NCBI RefSeq assembly: GCF_024509145.1
Contig: NC_071576.1
Coordinates: 56,120,314-56,184,313, forward strand
Length of the DNA stretch: 64,000 nucleotides
Origin: Vidua macroura
Lineage: Eukaryota > Chordata > Aves > Passeriformes > Viduidae
Direction: 5' to 3'
This document shows, piece after piece, positions 34,501 to 43,085 of this stretch; position 1 is the stretch's first letter, and every line of letters starts with the position of its first letter. The position numbers and the translations under genes were made by a program. A model generated the notes under the pieces. It saw only the letters and a list, made by a program, of their open reading frames with translations. It searched no databases and was not told the origin of the DNA.

Positions 34501-37500
34501 CCAAGCTCCCGCTGAGCTCCCTGGAAGTGGTGATCAAAGCCGACATCCACAGCTCCATGCGGAGAAACGGCTCCATGTGCCAAGCCGGCAAACCGGCAGC
34601 GGAAACGCGTGCATTCCCGGGAAAAGGGCAGCGGGAGAAGGTGCCAAGCGAGCAGCGCGTCCCCCCCACCCCAACATTCCACGGTGCGCCGTCGTCGTGA
34701 GCTGCGGAGCCGGAGCGGGATGTGACGCCGAGCCTGCATGGGGATGGTGGTGCCGGGGAGGAGCTGTGGGATGGGAAGGGATAGGGCAGGAATGCGGCGT
34801 CGGAGCAGCCCCTCGTGCTGCCGGGGTGGAGGGCCACACGGCACCGAGTGAGGTGGCCGCGTTGTCACGCCGGGGCTTCCCAGATGCTGCCTGCCTGGCG
34901 CCAGGCCATTAATTCCTCCTCTTCTCATCCTCCCACTCATTTGCTTGATATTTCCCAAACCTCTTATTTTTAGGATGCAGCTGAAAAGCTGTGAATTTGC
35001 AGCTTTCGCTCCTGTGCAGGATCCCAGGCGCGGGGCGGGGGGGAGCCGGCCAGGACCCCGGCGGGCACAGCAGGAACGTGGAATCCAAGCCCTTGGCACA
35101 GGGAGAGGGAGAAGGGATGGGCACGGAGGGGGATGAGGCTTTGCTGCCATCCCTGGTAACAACCCAGTGGGCATTTTGGGAATGCTGCGAGCCAGGCTTG
35201 GCGTGTCACGTGGAAGAGCTGGAGGGCTGGGCCAGCTGGGTCCGGCGGTGCCACCTGCCCACGTGCTCCCATGGGCTCTGTAGATGTGAGGGATCATTGG
35301 AAGCCCCACGGCCATCCCGCTGCCCAGCAGGATCCTGGGATGAGCCTTGGGGGAGAGGAGTGGTGCCACAGCTCAGCACCCCAGGTCTGCTCCCCATCTG
35401 TCTGTCTATCCGTGCGTCCCCCTCCAACACATCCATCAATCTCTCCATCCATCCATCCGTCCATCCATCCCTCGTACACATCTGCCTCTCCATCCAGCCA
35501 TCTGTCCATCCCCCGGAGCTGTCAATCCGGCCGGCTCTGCCTCCCCCACACCGAGCTGCCAGTCCTGGGGGGCTTTGGGTGGCAGAACCTACCAACACCA
35601 GCCCCACCACGGGGGGCTGTGGCAGGTGAGCACCATCTCAAAACACTGCACAGCTCCAGCCAGATGCTCCCAGACATCCCCTATCCCTGCCAGCTGCCAT
35701 GCATGGATGAGTCCCTCCTGTGTCCCCTCCAGCCCTGATGCCACCTGTCCCCGCTCTGCGGCCACGGCAAGCAGGAGCTGGTGATGGAGGGAGAATTTGG
35801 CAAGGGAAGGCGCTCCTTCCCTGGTGCTGGGCTATTTTTGGCCGAGGATTTCCGGAGAGCCGTGTGGTTTCTCTGCCTCATGGTCCCCACCCCATCTCTC
35901 TTCCCGAGGAGCACCCAGAACCCCGGAGCCCCCTCTGCTCCTGCGGTTTGCATCCATCCCCATCCCCATCCCCATCCCCATCCCCATCCCCACCCCTGCT
36001 CCCAAGAGGACGCTGCTCATCCCCCGGCCAGGCTGGTGCTCCACGTCATCCCTGCTCCAAAATGAGCCCTTGGGCATCGCTCCCCACCCTGGAGTCACCC
36101 CAGCCCCCCTTCCCTTGGCGCAGAATCCTCTCCTGGCGCTGGCAGCGGGCACGGAGGAACGGGCTGGGCTCTCATCCCGAGTGGCACTGCCAGCTCTCGC
36201 GCCGTCGCCACTTAGCCTCTCGCCCCGGGGCTCTCCATCATTCCCGAGCCCTTCGGGTGACAGCAGGAGAGAGGGAAGGCAGAGAGCCAGCGGCTCCCAG
36301 GGAACAAGGGCGGGCAGGCTCCGTGCAGCCCATCCCAGCTCCACGAGCCCCGCGCTGGCTTCCCCAGCTCCCTGATTCCCCCCGGGCAGCGCCCCCCCAG
36401 TCACGTCACCCGGGCTCCATGTGTTGTGACAGCAAGGCCACCGTGGGGACAGGATTCCCGCAGGGAGTTCAAAGGTGGGGGATGCTCAGGGTCGGCCACA
36501 GCCCTCAGACCCGGGGGCTGGCGGTGCTGGGAGAGGAAGAGGAGGCTTGGAGGGGAACACATGGAAATATGGAAAAACGCAGCTCGGAGCGAGGAGGCAG
36601 AGGAGGGGAATGAAGGGCCGAGAAAGGCCCCAGAGGGAGGACTGGGGACTCAGATACGGGAAGGTGCCCGGGGCAGGTGGGGGTGCTGGAAATCCTCCAG
36701 GAGAGCCTGATCCCGGGGCTGCATCCTCCAGGGACACAGAGGCAGGGTCATCCATGGGGCAGCAGGGATGGTCATCCATGGTGGAGCGGGGACAGGAGCC
36801 ATCGCCCCCCGCAGCCACCGGTGTCCCACAGCCCCATCCGCAGGGGAAGAGCCGATCACCCCGCCTTCCCTGGATACCCGGAACCCCCCGGGGTGCATCC
36901 ACGGGCTGTGCCCCCCTCGGAGGGCCGGGAGCGGAGCTACTGTGCTGTGCTGTCCCTCCGCCGCCGCGGCGGCTCCGTCCCCGCCGGCGCGACCGCTTCC
37001 CTTCAAACCTCATTAACTCCCCCCAAGGTGACCCTCTCCCTCCTGCAGCCAGGCCCGGGGACGCCAGGAGGGGACGGGGCGCTGGGGGGGCACCCGGGGC
37101 TGGCAGGCGGGCGCGGAGCCTCCCGTGCCACAGCCACGCTGGCACCCACAGGGATGGGGGATGCTCCGCTTGGCGCATCCCAACCCGCCGCCCCCACGGC
37201 CAGCCTGGCCCCACACACGTCCCCCAGGCCCCCTGCCAGGCGCAGCCAGGGGGGTCCGTCCCCCTGCTCGACACTGGGGCTCTGCCCATCATCCCCGCGC
37301 TCCGGCGGCTCTCCGGGAGCCGTTCCCTTGCCGGATCCATCCATAATGGATATTGTAGCTGAGCCCCCGGGGGCCGGGGGGTGGCAGCGATATTATCTGC
37401 ATCTGTCTTCATTCCCCGCTCCCCTCCTCCTTCCTCGGCAGGCGGAAAAGCCGCGAGATCAGGCGCTGGAAAAGCCGCCTCCAGCTCCTCTCCTGCTCCT

Positions 37501-40500
37501 CGGAGTCAGGGGGGGATCAGCAAGACCTCCCAGCCAGACCCCCCGCCCGGCGGGGAGATCCCCAATCCTTGTCCTTGCTCTGCCCCAGCCGTGCTCAGGG
37601 GGGTCCTGGGACACGTCAGTGCGGGCGTGGGGAGGCTGAAAGAGTTGAAATTGGTGGCGACTGCTGGGGGCAAGGAACCCCCACTGTGGGGGGCTCGGCA
37701 TCCGCGTGGACCCCCCACAACCACGGAAAATGGGATGGAGTCGCCTTGGGAGACAAAAGGCCGGGGTGAGGCCGCGGGAGGTGCTCCGAGACGCCGGCAG
37801 GAGCATCCCTCGGGCTGAAGCAGAGGGCCTGGCGGGGAGGGGGACCCCAGGGCGGCGCAGGATGGGGGTTCCAGATGGGTCTGGGGCTCCCTCTCCGTGC
37901 CGGCGCCGTGCGGGACGCGAGGCTGCAGCAGGTGCCCGGCTCCCGGCCAGGCCCGTGCGCTGCCATCCCTGCGCTCTTTGTCTGCCTTCCCGCCCGTCAA
38001 GCTCCCTCATCCCGCTCCCAGCCCCTCCGCCGGCCCCCGCCTCGCTCCTCGCCGTGTGCCAGCTCCTTTGGAAGCCCGGCTTTTCTCCCCAGCCCCGGGG
38101 AGCTGCTCCCACGGCCGCGCCAGCACCAGGGGCTCCATCGCCCGCTCCGAGGCGGTGCGGGGGGAAAACAGGCAGCTGCTGCCTGGTTATTGATTCACCA
38201 CCTCCAGCCGCCGCGCGGCTCTGCTCGGAACGCTTCCAGCCGGGAAAGATGGGGACGTGGGGAGCAGGGCCCCCGGCACCTGCTCGCTGCGCCGAGATGA
38301 AGCTTTGGGGATGCGAATGTCACCCCAGAGGGGACAGCTGGTGTCAGCAGCGGGGACAGGTATTCGGGGGGAGTCTGGCAGGGGGAAGGGAGCTGTCCGA
38401 TGTTCCCAAAGCGAGGGGGACGTTGTCCCTGTGGCACAGAGGGCACCTCTGCGGGCAGCCCCAAGCTCTGCTTCGCGCTTGGACGAGGCTCTCCTGACAC
38501 ATCGTTTGGTGGTCTCCCAGCAGCACAGCCTCCCTGCGGCTCCCCAAAAAAACCTCCAGCTGGCGGGAGCCGCTTTGGGAAGCACCTCAGCTTGATCCCA
38601 ATTCCCAACACCCCTTGCCAGCCAAGACCAGACTTCCTCGGGCGTCTCCAACCCCAGAACCAGATCGCCTCAGCAGCACCTCTGGGCTCCAGGTTACCCC
38701 CCAGATCCCTCTTTCCCTGGACAGCAAAGTTTCCCGAATTTCCCGGCATCTTCTCCCCCCATGAAACGCAGCCAGCGCTGGGGGCCGCAGCCACTGTCCC
38801 CGCACGGTGACACGGAGCAGGGGACGAAGAGGACGAGGCTGGTGCCACCTCAGGCAGGGTTTTGGGGGGACAACAGGCACTGCTTCACCCCGGGATGTGG
38901 CTTGGCTGGCTCTTCCCAAATCCTGCGGGGGTGTGAGATGACAGCACCCCCTCAGCCTCCATCGGGGTGGGGGACAGACCCGGCACCCCATCAGCACCAC
39001 GTCTGGAAAATCCGGGGAAGTTGGGAACATCCAGGGAAGCAGGCAGTGCCAGGGTGCTTGCACAGGTGTGTGCACCCCCAGCACCCCACGGCTCCAGGCG
39101 CCACGGCACAGCCGCCGCCGGTGACGTGGGAAAACTCCCACGTGACGGGAGCCCCAGCAGCCGGGGAGCACGGGGTTTGGGAAGCGGGGACAGGGGGTCT
39201 GTCCCCCCAAATCCGGCAGCTCGAGCTCTGCCCTGGGAGCTTCCAGCCTGCAAAGCAGAGCTGGCGATGGCACAAGCAGCCGTGGGTAGCCCACCGGCCG
39301 CCGACGGGGACATCTGGCAGGGACAAGGGGGACAAACTAGGGGCAGGTGCAAAGTTTGGAGGGGGAACAAGGCAGGAGCAAATCTCGGGCACCGGGAGGG
39401 AAGGGCAGCCCTGCCACACTGCTGCCGGCGAGGACCGGCTGGCATTCCCCCTCGGCCACCCACCCGCCGGGTGACCTTGGGCCAAGCAGTGCCGTGCCGC
39501 GCTCCGGGCATCCCTGCGGGGTCGCGGTGGCACGGGATGGAGCCGCTGCCGGTGGGAGCGCTCAGCCTGCGGGCAGGCGCAAAGTTCCCCTCGAAGGCAG
39601 CTCGGCCGGAGCTGCCAACTCCCGGGCAGCGGTGACGCCGTCACCTGCCGTGGGTGACAGCGCGTGGCGGTGCCCGGCGCGCCCCAGCCTGCCGGATCCC
39701 GCAGGCCTGGCACCTGCAGCTCTCCCCGGCGGCGCCCGCTGTCCCCGCGTCCCCGCCGGCACGTCCCCACGCCACCGCAGGACACGCTGTCCTTCTGCCC
39801 GCTCCCCGGGCCCCGGGACACGGCCGGGGACAGCTGCCAGGCCCCGCTGATCCGCATCGCTCCGGCAGCATCCCTGTGTCTCCGCACCGGCTCGGGCACC
39901 CCCAAAACGTCCCCGCCAGCGTCCCAGATTCCCTGGTGCGGGGCCGACTGCTGCCTTCCGAGCATGAGCTCAGCAAATCCGCGCTGGAGAAAGCCCCTTC
40001 CCCAGCCGCCCACCCCCGCGTGTCCCGGTGTCATTCCGGAGGTGCAGCAGGACGGGGCACGGGGACCCCCAGAAGGACGGAGGGGGCGGGAGGTGAGGAG
40101 CAGGGATGTGCTGACCGCTGGATCCTGGTCTGGATGCCGGGATTTGGGGCTCTCCCGGGGGTCTGGGGGTTTGCTGGGGGTCTGGGGAGCGGGATGCCGC
40201 CCAGGGCTCGGGGTGTCCCGGGGGGGGATCCGGGGCTCCAGCTGCTCCGCAGGGTGAGGAGAGGGGGGATGTATTGGATGCTTGTCTGGGCGCCGGCACC
40301 CAAACGGGATTTGGGGTTCGCCCCGTGTTTTTTGGGGGGCTGGGGAGCAGGATGCTGCCCGCGGGGGTTGGGGTGTCGCCGGGCGGGGGGTATCGGTGGC
40401 TCCGGCAGCTCCGCAGCGCGGTGACAGCGGCGGCGGTGACTTTCTCCCCAAACTACCGTAACTCCCGGGGAGGCGCGGGGGAAAGCGGGCAACGGCCACG

Positions 40501-40633
40501 GCGGATCCCCGGGGGGGCGGCGAGCGCTCGGCCACCCCCGGTGCGTGTCCCCGCGTCCTGCGTGTCTCCGTCTCCCCCCGTCCCCAGCGGCCCGGGGCTC
40601 ACCTGCGCTGGCAGCCTCCGGGTGCAGGTACAT
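16396..40633 (-). CDS. SYT7: SYT7, synaptotagmin-7, complete coding region
   Basis: High-affinity Ca2+ sensor for exocytosis, asynchronous release, facilitation and lysosome fusion. Constitutive exons are 40603-40633 (ATG at 40631-40633), 30544-30647, 28425-28504, 19320-19455, 18636-18906, 18108-18277, 17586-17700, 17306-17505 and 16396-16500. They join in frame to exactly 403 residues, the length of the classic short isoform. Order: short luminal N-terminus, one membrane segment (about 17-37), cysteines 35, 38 and 41 fit for palmitoylation, linker, C2A (about 134-256), C2B (about 265-395), and C-terminus VAQWHQLKA. All ten Ca2+-binding aspartates are present: 166, 172, 225, 227, 233 and 297, 303, 357, 359, 365. 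Four cassette exons (27017-27148, 26240-26455, 23566-23934, 21699-21824) would extend it to 684 residues. Confidence 0.97.
17306..17505 (-). CDS. SYT7: SYT7 C2B exon 2
   Basis: Contains the polybasic strand (KDKRVEKKKTVVMKR) and the second Ca2+ loop VMDKDRLSRNDVIGK (D357, D359, D365). Cys328 in MKRCLNPVFNES stands where I recall Asn in mammals. Confidence 0.96.
17586..17700 (-). CDS. SYT7: SYT7 C2B exon 1
   Basis: Starts GSRGELLLSLCYNPSANSIV and reaches the first C2B Ca2+ loop with D297 (KAMDIGGTS). It ends in phase 1, completing D303 across the junction. Confidence 0.96.
18108..18277 (-). CDS. SYT7: SYT7 C2A exon 2
   Basis: Completes C2A with the Ca2+-binding loop VLDYDRFSRNDPIGE (D225, D227, D233), and ends KDLKPCSDGS in phase 0. 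Confidence 0.96.
18636..18906 (-). CDS. SYT7: SYT7 C2A exon 1
   Basis: Starts LSPGSEDDEGHEG and covers the first strands of C2A, with Ca2+ ligands D166 and D172 (KDFSGTSDPF). It ends in phase 1 after NETFLFE. Confidence 0.96.
19320..19455 (-). CDS. SYT7: SYT7 constitutive linker exon
   Basis: Encodes LPASGKAGNAAPAPGQPPHD, then ESDRKTEPHSS and SVSDLVNSLTSEMLM. It is the shared downstream partner of the alternative exons; its first base G completes a Lys codon when joined directly to the juxtamembrane exon. Confidence 0.95.
21618..21672. repeat. (CCT)n-rich microsatellite in a SYT7 intron
   Basis: Nine or so CCT triplets in a row followed by a shorter CTCCTCCTCCTG block, about 30 bp from the donor of cassette exon 4. 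Confidence 0.85.
21699..21824 (-). CDS. SYT7: SYT7 alternative cassette exon 4 (42 codons)
   Basis: 126 nt, phase 2 on both sides. It encodes EGRMVVLSLVLGLSEQDDFA, then NIPDLQPAGTQPNQANAQGD, ending K-R at the junction. A CCT-rich microsatellite follows in the downstream intron. The unusually long open frame around it is read-through into GC-rich introns, not extra exon. Confidence 0.9.
23230..23545. repeat. GA-rich degenerate minisatellite in a SYT7 intron
   Basis: About 300 bp of repeated wording GAGAGGGATGGAGAGAG/GAGCAGAG on the plus strand, reaching to within about 20 bp of the donor of cassette exon 3. On the transcript strand it is a long pyrimidine tract. Confidence 0.8.
23566..23934 (-). 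CDS. SYT7: SYT7 alternative cassette exon 3 (123 codons)
   Basis: 369 nt, phase 2 on both sides. It encodes FEDSTLSTATTLEYIPTSAG near the start, a Gln-rich part (RQQSLQQPLSQHQ) and the conserved end SWDHVVGQIRNRGLDMKSF. The middle (SGSSAAAANSRGSRGG) is low-complexity and probably fast-evolving. Donor GTAAGT, acceptor CCCTAAG. Confidence 0.9.
26240..26455 (-). CDS. SYT7: SYT7 alternative cassette exon 2 (72 codons)
   Basis: 216 nt, phase 2 on both sides. It encodes GSLLSGAKLTASAAAG at the start and GRWHTVQSHLAAGKLSLS at the end, the middle being a divergent charged, Gly/Ser-rich segment. The acceptor is GGCCCAG followed by T; with it the frame matches the mammalian long isoforms. Confidence 0.88.
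27017..27148 (-). CDS. SYT7: SYT7 alternative cassette exon 1 (44 codons)
   Basis: 132 nt, phase 2 on both sides. It encodes DLDRDFWNNNDNTVQQKWSS, then YPPKEFILNISPYAPYGD and PRLSL. Including it alone takes 403 to 447 residues, the size known for the beta isoform. Acceptor CTGTAG, donor GTGAGT. Confidence 0.93.
27298..27330. repeat. (AC)n microsatellite
   Basis: About 13 AC dinucleotides in the SYT7 intron, about 150 bp on the acceptor side of cassette exon 1. Confidence 0.9.
27576..27662. repeat. Minisatellite with a GGATCCCTTCCCTT unit
   Basis: Five to six tandem copies of a 15-bp unit, GGATCCCTTCCCTTn, nearly perfect, in the SYT7 intron upstream (in transcript sense) of cassette exon 1. 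Confidence 0.9.
28425..28504 (-). CDS. SYT7: SYT7 juxtamembrane exon
   Basis: Encodes GKRYKTSLETVGTPDSSRGR and then SEKKTI, ending in phase 2 with AA at the donor. It is the fixed upstream partner of all the alternative linker exons. The lysine/arginine-rich stretch sits just inside the membrane. Confidence 0.96.
29170..29605. repeat. Minisatellite of about 52-57-bp units
   Basis: At least six full copies begin CTAATCCTGnnGGGAGCTGCAG and continue through CTGGACCTCCTTGGATGCCC. Unit lengths run 55, 55, 52, 57, 52, 55; two of the six carry a shared short variant (GATATTGGATCTCC or GATGTTGGATCTCC). The array lies between the SYT7 transmembrane and juxtamembrane exons. Confidence 0.88.
30544..30647 (-). 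CDS. SYT7: SYT7 transmembrane exon
   Basis: Encodes GTPSRDVLLVSAIITVSLSV and onward to CQRKM: the single membrane helix (about residues 17-37) followed by a cysteine cluster (35, 38, 41). The length is 104 nt; it starts in phase 1 and ends in phase 0. Confidence 0.96.
33520..33915. repeat. 18-bp minisatellite in SYT7 intron 1
   Basis: About 20 tandem imperfect copies of an 18-bp unit, GATCCTGGGCATCCCAGT, with alternation between ATCTTGGT and ATCCCAGT halves. Because 18 is a multiple of three, several frames stay open on both strands; this is not evidence of coding. Confidence 0.92.
35395..35515. repeat. (CATC)n-type microsatellite
   Basis: Imperfect tetranucleotide array (CCATCCATCCATCCGTCCATC and variants) in SYT7 intron 1. 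Confidence 0.88.
35948..35996. repeat. (CCCCAT)n hexanucleotide repeat
   Basis: Seven to eight tandem CCATCC units in SYT7 intron 1. Confidence 0.92.
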
Positions 40634-41140
40634 GGTGGCGGGCGGCGGCGGGGCGCGGCGGGGCGGCGGGGCGGCGGCTGCCCGGTGCAGCGGGGCCGCG
40701 GCTCATCAGACGGCGGCGGAGGCGGCGGCGGGAGGGGGCGGCGGGGCGGGGGGCGGCGGCGGGGCGGCGGGAGCCCGCATGCGGCGGCGGGGGGCCGGGA
40801 GCCCCGCGGAGCCCGTGCTGGCCGCCCGCTGCTGCGGGGTGCGCGCGTGTGCGGGTGCGTGTGCGGGTGCGTGTGCGGGTGTGTGCGGGTGCGTGTGCGG
40901 CGCGATCCTGCATCCACTTGCTGCTCGCTGCTGGCGGGATTGGAAACTGCAGCCGCCGGGAAGGGAGGAGGGAGCGGAGTGGCGGGGAGGCGGGGGGGGG
41001 GGGGTGGTCTGGGATGCGCACGGAGAGAGGGGGACACGCGTGGGATGGTGACACCGCCCGCAGTGATGCCCCCACGAGCCCTCACCGACGCCGCCGGTAA
41101 GGTGGCTGCGGGGCCGCGGTCCCCCCGGATTCACGCGTCT
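40380..41140 (-). promoter_or_regulatory. SYT7: SYT7 CpG-island promoter and 5' UTR region
   Basis: Very dense CpG with CGG-rich runs (40635-40790) flanks the SYT7 start codon. On the plus strand a GTGCGG/GTGTGCGG purine-pyrimidine alternating repeat lies at about 40845-40905. No TATA box; the transcription start cannot be fixed from sequence alone. Confidence 0.65.
40603..40633 (-). CDS. SYT7: SYT7 first coding exon
   Basis: Encodes MYLHPEAASA plus the first base of Gly11 and is followed by a GTGAGC donor. Human starts MYRDPEAASPG. The ATG has a strong context (CCGCCACC before it) and lies in a CpG island; the 5' UTR continues towards higher coordinates. Confidence 0.93.
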
Positions 41141-41825
41141 CACCCGCGTGGGGAGTGGGACACGAGTGGCACGGGGCAGGGACAGGCGGGCCTGCACAGG
41201 GGTGGCACACAGGGCCGCCCACCCGTGTTTTCACGGTGGCATTCCCTGGGAAGGCCGAGCCCACCCCGGGTCCCCGCGCACACGCGTGGGGTCGAGCGCG
41301 GGATCCCTCTCGGCCCCCGCAGGCTCCGTGTGCCGCGCTCCGCTGGGATCCAGGCCGGGTTTTGGCGGAGCCGGGGCGCGGCGGGCGCTGCCGGGGCACT
41401 GCGGGCGCGGCGGGCGCTGCGGGCGCCGAAAAACACGGAGTGGATTTCGCGGAGCTCGCTCCCCTTATCCCCCCACCACCGTCGCGCAAAGGCCATTCCC
41501 GGCGAATTCCTGCTGCTCCAGTCGGGTTCCAGGGGTGCTGGCCTGGGGGTCCTCGGGGTGCGAGGGGCCGCGGCCAAGGAGGAGACCCTGCTGATGCAGG
41601 ATGTGCCCACAGATGAAGCTGACAGTAGGGGGAAAGATGGTGGAGACTGGGGGTTTTCTTCTGAAATTAGGAACCGTGCTGGCTCCCACTTTCTGTTGGG
41701 GTGAGGGGATCAGAGATCCATCCCAGAAAGAGGCTAATGGGGTCAGGGACTCATCCTGGGATGGGGCAATGGGGCTGGGATACTCCTGGCTGGTCCAGGA
41801 CTAGTGGGAACCTTCAGAAGCAGAG

Positions 41826-41905
41826 CCCAACCTGGCCTTGTGGAATGGAACTCGGACCAGATGACCTTTAAAGGTCCCTTCCAACCCAGACTGTTGGGAA
41901 TCAGT
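41826..41905 (+). mobile_element. Short CR1 LINE 3' tail
   Basis: Sense-strand CR1 end: CCAACCTGGCCTTGTGGAATGG, then GACCAGATGACCTTTAAAGG and TCCCTTCCAACCCAGAC. Heavily 5'-truncated. Confidence 0.75.
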
Positions 41906-42844
41906 TGGAATCTCTCTGGAGTCGTACTGGGCCAGGAAAAGGCAGGAAACCACCACAGCCATAGTTTGGAAGCTCTTTGGGAAACTAATAAGGGACTTTC
42001 CTTGCTCCTAGGTTGGGTTTAGAGCAGGGAATAAAGCAGGAAACATCTCCTTATAAAAACCCCGAACTGGCAGGTACCGGATTGAGGGATGGGGCTGAAC
42101 TGGAGGCAACAGCGACTCCCCAGGGCTGTGGAATTCCCTGGCAGGGGAATAAGGGGTGAGGGATGCAGGATCTGGTCTCATGTGCCTGACTCACACCAGG
42201 GCCTCCATCCTGGTGGCCCTCCCCTGGGGATGGGGGCTTCTCCCAGCACCTCAGCGCTGGGCCAGCCACATCCCACTTTGGAAAGCCGGCTGGGAGCCGC
42301 GTGCCAGGCAAACTCTGGCACGTACACCCTGGCAAAAGTCTTTCAGTGAGGGGGAGCAGTGCCAGCCTGCTGCCAGCCTTCCTGGCACTCCGGATGGGCT
42401 GGGAAAAGGGCACCTCTCTGCCCCTCTGTCCTCCAGGGCTGATGGAGCATCTTCCTGTGGCTACAGAGCTTTATTTTGATTTTGGAATGATTTCTGCCCC
42501 TTTCATGAGAATCTTCTCATGGAGCCCTTGGCAGCGGACCTGGCTTTTCACTCCACTCCTCTCCACTCGCTTCCCACACACTCCAGCGAGCTCTGAAATC
42601 CCCATCCCCGCACGCACAGACAGCCCGGCAGCTCCGTAACCTCCCGCTCCCACTCAGCCGCTCCCGCCATCACTTCCAGCGGGGCCAGGTGGGTGGAGAA
42701 CGCTGCTGAGTCACGGGCCCGGCGCCTCGGCGAGGGCCACGCGTGAGCCTCCGACGCCCGCCGCGCCCCGGCACCTGCCCAGGAGACTTTTCCTTCCTCT
42801 TAGGCCAGCGTGGAAGGAGAAAGTTAGCCCAAAATAAGGCCCGG

Positions 42845-43085
42845 TGAGTTCCCGGTGCCCTGAACCCCTAGATAACCCGAGTTGCTGCCATTCCGAATTC
42901 CTGGGTGCCCCCAGTCCCTGGGTGCCCAAACTGCTGCCATTCCAAACTCTAGGTGCCACAATTCCTTGGGTGACTGGACACCTGCATTCCCAAATCCCTG
43001 GGTGTCTTAGTCCCTACCATCCTAAATCCCTGGATGCCTGAAGCCCCTGCCATTCTCAATCCCTGGGCACACCAAATCCCAAAGC
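42845..43085. repeat. Loose minisatellite with CCATTCCNAATCCCTGGGTGCC units
   Basis: Seven or so degenerate units of about 30 bp with recurring CCCTGGGTG and CCATTC words. Confidence 0.65.

Larger units (their letters stand above)
30648..40602 (-). other. SYT7 intron 1, 10 kb, no exon recognised
   Basis: The first intron holds the minisatellites listed separately and an AT-rich island at 31312-31385. GC-rich sequence from about 36 kb produces long chance open frames. I recognised no additional SYT7 exon, no antisense gene and no CR1 copy. Confidence 0.6.

Noticed and set aside
38991..40535. 514-codon open frame on the minus strand
   Set aside because: Stop-poor GC-rich sequence next to the SYT7 CpG island, with biased Pro/Arg/Ser composition and no domain.
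40274..41704. 476-codon open frame on the plus strand, antisense to SYT7 exon 1
   Set aside because: CpG-island shadow frame made of Gly/Arg runs; no recognisable domain and no splice support.
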